DNA from: Actinomycetota bacterium | GTDB taxonomy: Bacteria; Actinomycetota; Acidimicrobiia; Acidimicrobiales; BP-101 | Direction: 5' to 3' | Assembly (NCBI GenBank): GCA_030838265.1 | Contig: JAUTXA010000003.1 | Location: 1-12,068, forward strand | Length of the DNA stretch: 12,068 nucleotides | Part shown: positions 1 through 6,282 of the stretch, in pieces | How positions within the stretch are numbered: position 1 is the stretch's first letter | How the letters are laid out: each line of letters opens with the position of its first letter | Notes under the pieces: model-generated | Database searches by the model: none | The model's input: only the letters and a program-made list of their open reading frames with translations | Told to the model about the DNA's origin: nothing | Program-made: the position numbers and the translations under genes

Positions 1-14
1 AAACACAGGCCCCC

Positions 15-20
15 TACGGT
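15..20 (+). promoter_or_regulatory. candidate -10 box of a leaderless amt transcript
   Basis: TACGGT fits the actinobacterial -10 pattern TANNNT and ends 8 nt before the amt ATG at 29, so transcription would begin at or next to the start codon. No Shine-Dalgarno is visible in the 28 bases before the ATG, as expected for a leaderless mRNA. The -35 region would lie outside the window. Confidence 0.45.
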
Positions 21-28
21 CGGCTTCC

Positions 29-1600
29 ATGATCCGAACACGCCTGCAGCGTTTGAAGCAGAAAGACACCCGCCGCTTGGTCGCGGTCATCGTCGGGGGC
101 AAGATGCTTGGCATCCTCGCCCTCCTCGGTGCGATCAAGGGCCTGACCTGGTATTTCGACGGATCGGCCTTCGCGGCCGAGACGGTGGTCCACAAAGCCA
201 ACGATTTCGTCAGCCCCATCAACACCCTCTGGGTGCTCGTCACCGCCTTCCTCGTCTTCTTCATGCAGGCGGGGTTCATGGCTCTCGAGGCCGGCTTCGC
301 CCGCTCGCGAGAGACGGTGAACATCCTCCTGGAGTGCGTGTTCGACACCTGCCTCTGCGGACTCCTGTACTGGGCGGTGGGCTTCGCCTTCCAGTTCGGT
401 GTCGGCAACGGCCTGATCGGCCATGAGTTCTTCTTCCTCCACAACATCCCCGCCGCCTATGGGACGACCGGAGTGAGCTTCCTGGCCTTCTTCCTGTTCC
501 AGTTCGCCTTCGCCGACACGGCCTCGACCATCACGTCCGGCGCCATGGTGGGACGTACCTCGTTCAAGGGCGACATCCTCTACAGCGTCTGCGTCTCGGG
601 GCTGATCTACCCCATCTTCGGCCACTGGGTCTGGGGTCCGGGCGGTTGGCTGGGCAACACCATGGGCTGGTTCCACGGCATCAGCGGCGGCGCCGTGTTC
701 CGTGACTTCGCGGGCTCGAGCGTGGTCCACACCGTCGGTGGCTTCATCGCCCTGGCCGGTGCCATCACCCTCGGGCCTCGTCTCGGGCGCAAGTTCAAGA
801 GCGAAGGCGGCGGCCCAACCCCGCCCCACGACCTGACCATGGCCTCGATCGGCGCCGTGATCCTTTGGTTCGGCTGGTACGGGTTCAACCCCGGCTCGAC
901 CCTCTCGGCCATGGATTGGATGGGCATCGGCCGGGTGGCCGCCAACACGACGCTGGCGGCGTGCGCCGGCGGCATGATGGCCGTGCTCTTCGTCTATCCC
1001 AGATCGAAGAAGTGGGATTTGGGCATGTCGCTCAACGGATTCCTCGGCGGACTCGTGGCCATCACGGCCCCCTGCTACTGGGTGGGTCCGGCGGGAGCCA
1101 TCGCCATCGGTTTGATCGCCGGCATCGTCGTGCCCCTCGGCGTTGATCTGCTCGAGCGGCTGAAGATCGACGATCCCATCGGGGCCGTCCCCGTCCACGG
1201 CTTGTGCGGCATCTTCGGGACCTTGGCCGTGGGCATCTTCGCCACGGGCACCTACGGGATCCCGACGGCCGACGGGGCCGACACCTCGACGGTGGTCAAG
1301 GGCCTCCTGGGAGGCGGCGGCTTCACCCAGCTCAAGGTCCAGGCCATCGGCAGCCTCACGTGCGTCATCGTCGTGTTCACCGTGGCCATGATCATCATGA
1401 AGGTCATCAGGTCGATCAGGGGCAGCTGGAGCCTTCGGGTCGAACAGGACGGCGAGCTCGAGGGTCTCGACATCTTCGAACACGGCACGCCCGCCTACCA
1501 CGTCGAGTTCGGCCAGGGCATGACGTACTCGTCGCCCGCTGGCTTGCCGAGCTCGGGCATCCCAGTCAGTCCGACCACTCGAGAGGAGGCTCCGGTCTGA
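29..1600 (+). CDS. amt: ammonium transporter (Amt/AmtB family)
   Basis: This is an inner-membrane channel that takes up ammonium, normally as a trimer gated by a PII protein. The 523-residue product has a basic N-terminus, then a hydrophobic segment (about 17-40) ending in AFA-AE near residue 50, which resembles a signal peptide or first helix. About eleven hydrophobic helices follow. The family signature DFAGSSVVHTVGG (226-238) carries the conserved Asp226 and the first pore histidine, His234. The second pore histidine is His390 in VPVHGLCGIFGT. A hydrophilic cytoplasmic tail of about 60 residues (from 464) contains the EGLDIFEHG..AY motif common in actinobacterial Amt proteins. The ATG at 29 is supported by a TANNNT box 8 nt upstream. 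Its stop overlaps the start of the PII gene (ATGA), so the two are translationally coupled. The family is certain; substrate preference is inferred. Confidence 0.96.
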   Translation: MIRTRLQRLKQKDTRRLVAVIVGGKMLGILALLGAIKGLTWYFDGSAFAAETVVHKANDFVSPINTLWVLVTAFLVFFMQAGFMALEAGFARSRETVNILLECVFDTCLCGLLYWAVGFAFQFGVGNGLIGHEFFFLHNIPAAYGTTGVSFLAFFLFQFAFADTASTITSGAMVGRTSFKGDILYSVCVSGLIYPIFGHWVWGPGGWLGNTMGWFHGISGGAVFRDFAGSSVVHTVGGFIALAGAITLGPRLGRKFKSEGGGPTPPHDLTMASIGAVILWFGWYGFNPGSTLSAMDWMGIGRVAANTTLAACAGGMMAVLFVYPRSKKWDLGMSLNGFLGGLVAITAPCYWVGPAGAIAIGLIAGIVVPLGVDLLERLKIDDPIGAVPVHGLCGIFGTLAVGIFATGTYGIPTADGADTSTVVKGLLGGGGFTQLKVQAIGSLTCVIVVFTVAMIIMKVIRSIRGSWSLRVEQDGELEGLDIFEHGTPAYHVEFGQGMTYSSPAGLPSSGIPVSPTTREEAPV

Positions 1601-1941
1601 TGCCTCATCTCGTGACCGCCATCGTCAAGCCGTTCAAGCTCGAAGCGGTGAAGGATGCGCTTCGGGACGCCGGCGTCATCGGCCTGACCGTCAGCGAGGT
1701 GCAGGGCTACGGTCGCCAAGGCGGAAAGACCGAGACCTTCCGGGGCTCGGAGTACAAGATGGAGTTCGTCCCCAAGGTTCGGATCGAGGTGCTCGTCGAG
1801 ACGAGCATGGTCGACAAGGTGATCGATCTGATCGCCTCGTCGGCCCGGACCGGCAAGATCGGGGACGGCAAGGTCTGGTCGTACGACCTCGATCGGGTCA
1901 TGCGCATCCGGACCGGTGAGCTCGGCGACGACGCCGTCTGA
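1600..1941 (+). CDS. glnK: nitrogen regulatory protein PII (GlnB/GlnK)
   Basis: This is a trimeric signal protein that senses ATP/ADP and 2-oxoglutarate and, when paired with amt, plugs the channel when nitrogen is plentiful. The 113-residue product is full family length. It opens with VTAIVKPFKL, followed by the T-loop region GYGRQGGKTETFRGSEY (36-52). Tyr52 matches the modified Tyr51 of E. coli GlnB, with a one-residue N-terminal offset; in actinobacteria this tyrosine is typically adenylylated. TGKIGDGKVW (83-92) is the nucleotide-binding B-loop, and the C-terminal RIRTGE is typical. The ATG at 1600 overlaps the amt stop and is preceded by AGGAGG at 1584-1589. The amt linkage argues for the GlnK type rather than a general GlnB. 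No glnD follows within the window. Confidence 0.95.
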   Translation: MPHLVTAIVKPFKLEAVKDALRDAGVIGLTVSEVQGYGRQGGKTETFRGSEYKMEFVPKVRIEVLVETSMVDKVIDLIASSARTGKIGDGKVWSYDLDRVMRIRTGELGDDAV

Positions 1942-1956
1942 GAGAACGGGTTGAGT

Positions 1957-1998
1957 CCCTCCCCCGGCTGCGATTCAATCGCGGTGTCAGGGGGAGGG
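1957..1998 (+). promoter_or_regulatory. nested inverted repeat containing the next gene's Shine-Dalgarno
   Basis: CCCTCCCCC (1957-1965) is the exact reverse complement of GGGGGAGGG (1990-1998), a 9-bp arm pair around a 24-nt loop. Inside the loop, GCGATT-C-AATCGC (1970-1982) is a second perfect inverted repeat. The right arm is also the purine-rich Shine-Dalgarno for the ATG at 2006. In RNA the structure could hide that ribosome site, or help terminate the amt-glnK transcript. There is no T-run after it. The repeat is directly visible; the function is inference. Confidence 0.5.
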
Positions 1999-2005
1999 AT
2001 TCACC

Positions 2006-2410
2006 ATGTCAGGACAAGGCACCAAGGACGACCCGTGGGTCTTGAAGACCCCGAGCGGCGGGTCAGAGTTCGAGGTCTATCGCGACGACGAGGCCGACCC
2101 GCCCGCCCTGGTGTGCCAGGTGGGCAAGACCCAGCTTCGCTATCACCTGAGGGCGATCGACGACCTGCACGCCATGCTCAAGCAGCGAGGTGACTGGGTG
2201 CCCCTCGGTGCCGCTGACGAGCAGAAGCCAGCGGCCGAGGGGACGGTCGAAGCTTGGGGCCGCGCTCCCGACAACCCGGTCGGCGGCTGGTACGGCTTGA
2301 AGAAGGGCTTCCGCGGGCGGTTCGGCATGTACGTCCCGCCGGTCCTGAAGGAGCTCGGGCTGGCCGAGGTCGAGGACAAGCCCCGCAACAACTCGATGCG
2401 CGCCCTCTGA
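2006..2410 (+). CDS. conserved hypothetical small soluble protein
   Basis: The product is a 134-residue, mostly hydrophilic cytoplasmic protein with no signal peptide or membrane segment. It opens with GTKDDPWVLKTPSG and continues through an LVCQVG-type strand (35-40). RYHLRAIDDLHAMLKQRGDW follows (45-64). The glycine/aromatic-rich EGTVEAWGR..DNPVGGWYGLKKGFRGRFGMYVPP spans 78-112, and it ends RNNSMRAL. I recall this layout as a widespread short protein of unknown function (possibly the family called DUF6855, not certain). No catalytic motif can be named. The ATG at 2006 has a very strong GGGGGAGGG 7 nt upstream, inside an inverted repeat. It lies 64 bp after the PII gene but is probably separate from it functionally, and it converges on the minus-strand ATPase gene with only 19 bp between stops. 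Confidence 0.85.
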   Translation: MSGQGTKDDPWVLKTPSGGSEFEVYRDDEADPPALVCQVGKTQLRYHLRAIDDLHAMLKQRGDWVPLGAADEQKPAAEGTVEAWGRAPDNPVGGWYGLKKGFRGRFGMYVPPVLKELGLAEVEDKPRNNSMRAL

Positions 2411-2429
2411 GCCCTTCCCCGGCTGGGTG

Positions 2430-3386
2430 CTAGCGGGCGCTCATGTGGAGGCGGACCGTGGTGCCGCACTCCGACGACCGCAGCTGCACGAGGTCGCAGA
2501 GCTGGTTGGCCAGCCACAGGCCCCGGCCCTTCGGCTGGGTCTCGTCGGGCAGCCGCCGGCCGACGAGGGGGTCGGTGATGAGGCCGGCATCCTGCACCTC
2601 GCAGATCACGGAGCCCGATCCGGGCCAGATGCGCACACGGCCGCGTCCGCCCCCGTGCTCGAGGCTGTTGGTGACGACCTCGTTCACCGCCATGACGAGC
2701 TCATAGCCCCGATCCTTGTTGAGCCCGGACATCTCGGCCTCCCGGGCCACCAGGCCCCGGATGTGGCCCAGGAAGCCGGGCCCGAAGTCGAGCTCGACGG
2801 GTCGGCCGGCGGGCTCGGCGAGCACGCCCGAGAACGGGTTGCCCAGATCGTGATCGCCGTAGTGCGGGCTGGCCTGGGCGTCACCATCGACCACGTGGGG
2901 ATGGGTGCGACGGGCCTCGCCCACCACCGCCGGGTGCAGGGCGCTCGTGTCGTAGGGACAGAGCAGCCACCACGCCGGACCGTCGTCGAAGGCCACGTTC
3001 AAGAGGGCCTCGTGGCGGTGGCACTCGACCAGCTCTTCCGGGCTGCGGCTGGGCCCGATGGGCTCGCCGACCCCGCGGAGGGTGCGACCAGTCCGGGAGT
3101 TGTCGGCCACGAACTGGCGCCACGCCGGGATGATCCGGGCGGGGTTGCGGCCCACGTCGGCCATGTCTGCGAAGTGGACCTTCTCCGACGCCGTCCCGAG
3201 CGCCCGCTGCAAGGCGTGGATCTTGGCCGCGCTCACCACGACCAACGTCGGTTCGCCCGCGGTCACGCCTTCCCTGATGAACGCGGTCGTGCCCTCGACG
3301 AAGTCGTCGTCGCCGTCGTAGAAGAAGGCCTCGTGGCGGAAGGTGCCGTCAGAGGGTGTCGGGCGGGCGAAGGTCTCGACTCCCAT
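2430..3386 (-). CDS. MEDS-domain sensor fused to RsbW-like ATPase (anti-sigma regulatory kinase type)
   Basis: This 318-residue protein joins two domains. Residues 18-165 look like a MEDS sensory domain (RHEAFFYDGDDDFVEGTTAFIREG, then GEPTLVVVS, then WWLLCPYD). Residues 195-315 form a GHKL-type HATPase_c_2 domain with an N-box (AVNEVVTNSLEHGG, including Asn235 and Asn240), a D-x-G box (DAG, 266-268) and a lid GRGLWL (287-292). There is no phospho-accepting His box, so it is more likely an RsbW/SpoIIAB-type serine kinase or anti-sigma factor than a sensor histidine kinase. Partner sigma and anti-anti-sigma genes are not in the window. The start at 3386 lacks a Shine-Dalgarno but has TAGCCT 6 nt upstream, suggesting leaderless expression. 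It diverges from the esterase lipoprotein gene 84 bp away. Confidence 0.87.
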   Translation of the reverse strand: MGVETFARPTPSDGTFRHEAFFYDGDDDFVEGTTAFIREGVTAGEPTLVVVSAAKIHALQRALGTASEKVHFADMADVGRNPARIIPAWRQFVADNSRTGRTLRGVGEPIGPSRSPEELVECHRHEALLNVAFDDGPAWWLLCPYDTSALHPAVVGEARRTHPHVVDGDAQASPHYGDHDLGNPFSGVLAEPAGRPVELDFGPGFLGHIRGLVAREAEMSGLNKDRGYELVMAVNEVVTNSLEHGGGRGRVRIWPGSGSVICEVQDAGLITDPLVGRRLPDETQPKGRGLWLANQLCDLVQLRSSECGTTVRLHMSAR

Positions 3387-3392
3387 GGAGCC

Positions 3393-3398
3393 AGGCTA
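3393..3398 (-). promoter_or_regulatory. candidate leaderless -10 box for the MEDS/RsbW-like gene
   Basis: On the minus strand the hexamer reads TAGCCT (TANNNT) and ends 6 nt before the ATG at 3386, so the transcript would start at the A of the ATG. No Shine-Dalgarno lies between. No good -35 match stands out at 16-18 bp spacing. Confidence 0.4.
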
Positions 3399-3470
3399 CC
3401 GGCGCGGTCCGGCCGGGCGGCTAACCCTCGGGGACCTCTCGTAACGAAGTCGACCTGGCAGGCTGGAGTC

Positions 3471-4487
3471 GTGATCAGGTCGGGAGGAGCTAGGCGCGCC
3501 CTCGTCATCGCCACTGCGTTCGGCCTGGCGGCCACCGCCTGCCAGGCGCCGGGCCGGGCCCAGGGCCCGTCCCGCCCGAAGACGACCACCACGACGAGCC
3601 CCACCCTCCTCGCCACCACCACCCCGGTGGCGCCCCCCTGCTCGCCGGCGCGACCGAAGGCGGCCGGGCAAGAGACGGTCACCCTGTCCTTCGACGGCAA
3701 GATCCGCGACTACGTCCTGCGCGTGCCCACGACCTACGACGGCACCAAGGCCGCGCCGGTGATCTTCGACTTCCACGGCTGGGGCTCCACCGGCACACAG
3801 CAGCTCGTCTACGGGAGCTACTCGGGCCCGTCGGACCGCGACGGTGTCCTGCTCGTCGCCCCCAACGGCATCGGCCAAGGCCACGATCGGCACTTCAACA
3901 TCGCGCTGCAAGCCTCACCCACCGATGACGTGGCCTTCGTCCGCACCATCCTCGATCAGCTCGAGGCCCGGCTCTGCATCGATCCGTCCCGCGTGTTCTC
4001 GTCGGGCATGTCCGACGGCGGCGCCATGACCTCGGCCCTCGCCTGTCGGGCGTCCGACCGGTTCGCCGCCTTCGGGCCGGTGGCCGCCGTGCTCTACGGA
4101 CCAACGTGCACACCGCCCCGCCCTGTCCCCATCGCCGCCTTCATGGGAAACGCCGACCCTGTGATCCCGTTCAACGGCGGCGCCGTGCACTGCTGCGGCG
4201 CCGCCGTGCTCCCGGCGGCGCCCGACTCGATGGCCGGGTGGGCGGCCCACAACCACTGCGGGCCGCCCGCCGAGCAGCGGCTCTCGACCAACGTGCTGCT
4301 CCGCGTCTGGGCTGGCTGCGCGGACGGAGGGGACGTGCGCTTCTACATCATCGAGGGTGGGGGCCACACGTGGCCCGGGTCGATCTTCGAGGTCCCCCAC
4401 CTCGGCGTCACGACGAAGGAGATCTCGGCCTCTGAGACCCTGTGGGCCTTCTTCCAGGCCCACCCCCTGCCGGCCCGGGCCTCGTGA
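3471..4487 (+). CDS. secreted esterase lipoprotein (PHB depolymerase / feruloyl esterase type, LpqC-like)
   Basis: This is a predicted extracytoplasmic serine esterase of 338 residues. With GTG at 3471 the N-terminus is basic (RSGGARR), then hydrophobic, ending in the lipobox AATAC with Cys24, so the protein is likely lipid-anchored outside the membrane. A Thr/Pro-rich linker (36-56) leads to an alpha/beta-hydrolase domain. That domain has the HG oxyanion motif FHGWGST (101-107), the nucleophile elbow GMSDGG (Ser181), the likely acid Asp229 in GNADPVIPF, and His299 in GGGHTWPG. Eight cysteines besides Cys24 would suit disulfides outside the cell. The family acts on polyhydroxyalkanoate or hydroxycinnamate esters; which one applies here cannot be told. 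The weak site GGAG (3465-3468) sits close to the GTG. Its stop overlaps the next start (GTGA). An open frame continues upstream, but that part runs antisense to the ATPase gene. Confidence 0.87.
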   Translation: MIRSGGARRALVIATAFGLAATACQAPGRAQGPSRPKTTTTTSPTLLATTTPVAPPCSPARPKAAGQETVTLSFDGKIRDYVLRVPTTYDGTKAAPVIFDFHGWGSTGTQQLVYGSYSGPSDRDGVLLVAPNGIGQGHDRHFNIALQASPTDDVAFVRTILDQLEARLCIDPSRVFSSGMSDGGAMTSALACRASDRFAAFGPVAAVLYGPTCTPPRPVPIAAFMGNADPVIPFNGGAVHCCGAAVLPAAPDSMAGWAAHNHCGPPAEQRLSTNVLLRVWAGCADGGDVRFYIIEGGGHTWPGSIFEVPHLGVTTKEISASETLWAFFQAHPLPARAS

Positions 4488-4882
4488 GCGACCGCTTCTT
4501 CCCCTACGCATTCGACTGGCGCTACGCGCCCGTCTGGCTGGCGTTGGGGGCCTTCCCGGGGCGGGACGGTGTGACCTTGACGGCCGACGGAGAGCTGCGG
4601 GCCCGGCTGGGCTGGTTCCGGCTGCGAACCCCGTTGGCCAACGTCGACGGTGCCCACGTGACCGGTCCCTATCGCTGGTGGACTCCTGTCGGGGCTCGCC
4701 TCTCGGGCTCCGACGACGGGCTGACCTTCGGCACCAACGCCCGGCAGGGCACGTGCATCCACTTCACCGAGCGAGTCGGCCCCGTGCTCGGAGCCAGAGC
4801 TCACTCCGCCCTGACCGTCACCGTCGCGGACCCCGAAGGGCTGGTCGCCGCCTTGCTCGGGGCCGTCGGCGAGTCAACTTGA
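4484..4882 (+). CDS. conserved actinobacterial hypothetical protein, coupled to the esterase
   Basis: A 132-residue protein starts at GTG 4484, overlapping the esterase stop by 4 nt (GTGA), which points to translational coupling. It reads DRFFPYAFDWRYAPVWLALGA (3-23), then FPGRDGVTLTADGELRARLGWFRLRTPLANVDGAHVTGPYRWWTPVGARLS (24-74). DDGLTFGTN and a closing LTVTVADPEGLVAALL (110-125) follow. The alternating short beta segments and the strand-like pattern suggest a compact beta-rich fold of the bacterial PH-like kind, but that is only an impression. There is no signal peptide or membrane helix, so it should be cytoplasmic although its partner gene encodes an exported protein. I remember similar proteins across actinobacteria with no known role. 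The stop codon lies inside a palindrome upstream of the acyl-CoA dehydrogenase gene. Confidence 0.8.
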   Translation: MSDRFFPYAFDWRYAPVWLALGAFPGRDGVTLTADGELRARLGWFRLRTPLANVDGAHVTGPYRWWTPVGARLSGSDDGLTFGTNARQGTCIHFTERVGPVLGARAHSALTVTVADPEGLVAALLGAVGEST

Positions 4883-4895
4883 CCGGGCGGTCAAG
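4878..4895. promoter_or_regulatory. perfect palindromic operator candidate upstream of acyl-CoA dehydrogenase
   Basis: CTTGACCG-GG-CGGTCAAG has two 8-bp arms that are exact reverse complements around a GG centre. It overlaps the stop of the preceding gene and ends 46 bp before the ATG at 4942. The size and symmetry suit a dimeric TetR-family repressor, and similar sites control fatty-acid catabolism genes in actinobacteria. The TTGACC in the left arm could double as a -35 box, though no good -10 follows at normal spacing. No regulator gene is adjacent. Confidence 0.55.
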
Positions 4896-4941
4896 AACCA
4901 CTGGACTGACGCTGATCGCCGACTCTGGGTAGGGAGCAGCC

Positions 4942-6255
4942 ATGACCGACATCGCCGACCGCACGAGCCGTGACGTCACTGCCGAGGTGAAGGGGTGGCT
5001 CGAGGAGAACTGGGACCCCGAGCTCACGGTGGCCGAGTGGTGGGAGCGCCTGGGCACCTCGGGGTGGGCCGCGCCGACGTGGCCCGAAGAGTCCTACGGC
5101 AAGGGCCTGTCCCGCGAGGAAGGCGTCCGCGTCCAGCGGGCCATCACCGATTTCGGCGCCCTCGGGGCCCCGGGCGGCCTCGGGCTCCTGCTGGCCGGCC
5201 CCACGATCTACACCCACAGCGACGACGAGCAGAAGGAGCGCTACCTCCGCGACATCGTCACGGGGCAAAAGGCCTGGTGCCAGTTGTTCAGCGAGCCAGG
5301 CGCCGGCTCCGACCTCGCCGGCCTCAACACCAAGGCGATCAAGGACGGCGACGAGTGGATCATCAACGGTCAGAAGGTCTGGACCTCGGGCGGTCAGGTC
5401 GCTGATCTCGGGATGCTGCTGGCCCGGACCGACGCCGATGTCCCTAAGCACCAGGGCATCACGTACTTCGCCATCGACATGCACCAGCCCGGGGTCGACG
5501 TCCGCCCTCTCAAGGAGATGACCGGCCGCGCCCTCTTCAATGAGGTGTTCATCAGCGACGGACGGGTGAGCGACGACGCGATCATCGGTGGCCTCAACAA
5601 CGGATGGGCGGTGGCCAACACGACGCTCGCCTTCGAGCGGGCCGGGCTCGGCGCCGGCGGGGGCTCGGCGGCCGGCGGCTCGGCCACGCCCGGGACCGTG
5701 GCCGGCGACCTCGAGAAGCGGGCCGGCGACTTCGTCGGCGGCGGCGGGCGCCGAGGAGGCGGCGCGGGCGGCATGGTCGGGGCGGCCGAGAAGCTGTTGG
5801 TCGAGCTGGCCAAGGGCAACGGCAAGATCGCCGATCCGACCGTTCGTCAGGACCTGGCCCATCTGCACACCCTGAACGAGATCGCTCGCTTCACCAACCT
5901 GCGTCAGAAGGACCTGCGCACGGCGGGCGGCGACATCCCGGGCATCGGCAACATCGCCAAGCTGTCGATGAGCCGCATCCTCAAGCTGTCTCGCGACCTG
6001 GGCCTGCGGATCCTGGGCCCGCTCGGCACCCTGCACGCCTACAACAGCGACGATCGCAAGGTCCTCGACGCGGCGACGGGCAACCCCTTCACCTCGATGG
6101 TCACCGAGCTGGCCCTCTTCTCGCCCGGTCCCTCGATCTACGGCGGCACTGACGAGGTCCAGCACAACATCATCGGCGAGCGCATCCTCGGCCTGCCCAA
6201 GGAGCCCAACAACGACCGGGTAACCCCCTTCCGGGAGCTCCCGAAGAACGGTTAG
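4942..6255 (+). CDS. acyl-CoA dehydrogenase (FadE-type flavoprotein)
   Basis: This FAD-dependent enzyme (437 residues) should make the 2,3-double bond in an acyl-CoA thioester in the cytoplasm. The flavin/substrate signature is CQLFSEPGAGSDLAGL (113-128), the second signature is GQKVWTSGGQVADLG (143-157), and the C-terminal signature is PGPSIYGGTDEVQHNIIGERILGLP (396-420 region). The usual MCAD-type catalytic Glu (YEGT) is Gly401 here (YGGT). Glu232 in LAFERAG sits where isovaleryl- and long-chain-CoA dehydrogenases keep their base, so activity is plausible. A Gly-rich insert (about 236-278) splits the C-terminal helical domain, as I recall in many actinobacterial FadE proteins. The ATG at 4942 follows GGGAG at 4932-4936. 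Substrate is unknown; the palindrome at 4878-4895 suggests repression relieved by an acyl ligand. Confidence 0.93.
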   Translation: MTDIADRTSRDVTAEVKGWLEENWDPELTVAEWWERLGTSGWAAPTWPEESYGKGLSREEGVRVQRAITDFGALGAPGGLGLLLAGPTIYTHSDDEQKERYLRDIVTGQKAWCQLFSEPGAGSDLAGLNTKAIKDGDEWIINGQKVWTSGGQVADLGMLLARTDADVPKHQGITYFAIDMHQPGVDVRPLKEMTGRALFNEVFISDGRVSDDAIIGGLNNGWAVANTTLAFERAGLGAGGGSAAGGSATPGTVAGDLEKRAGDFVGGGGRRGGGAGGMVGAAEKLLVELAKGNGKIADPTVRQDLAHLHTLNEIARFTNLRQKDLRTAGGDIPGIGNIAKLSMSRILKLSRDLGLRILGPLGTLHAYNSDDRKVLDAATGNPFTSMVTELALFSPGPSIYGGTDEVQHNIIGERILGLPKEPNNDRVTPFRELPKNG

Positions 6256-6268
6256 GCCCGCGCGCCGA

Positions 6269-6274
6269 TACCCT
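6269..6274 (+). promoter_or_regulatory. candidate leaderless -10 box for the response regulator
   Basis: TACCCT (TANNNT) ends 8 nt before the ATG at 6283 within the 27-bp gap after the acyl-CoA dehydrogenase gene, and there is no Shine-Dalgarno. The response regulator may therefore have its own leaderless transcript rather than depending on the upstream gene. Confidence 0.4.
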
Positions 6275-6282
6275 GAGCATCG

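Noticed and set aside
236..278. Gly-rich stretch in the acyl-CoA dehydrogenase (protein residues 236-278) taken as a frameshift or repeat expansion
   Set aside because: The frame stays open, flanking motifs are intact on both sides, and similar inserts occur in actinobacterial FadE proteins as I recall. The coordinates given here are residue numbers; the DNA is about 5647-5775.
14..1501. A 495-codon open frame on the minus strand opposite amt
   Set aside because: The amt reading has full family signatures; the opposite frame is His/Asp/Gly-rich without recognisable motifs.
2427..3470. N-terminal extension of the esterase frame back to 2427
   Set aside because: That part runs antisense to the clear MEDS/ATPase gene. 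The GTG at 3471 gives a proper lipoprotein signal peptide with Cys24.
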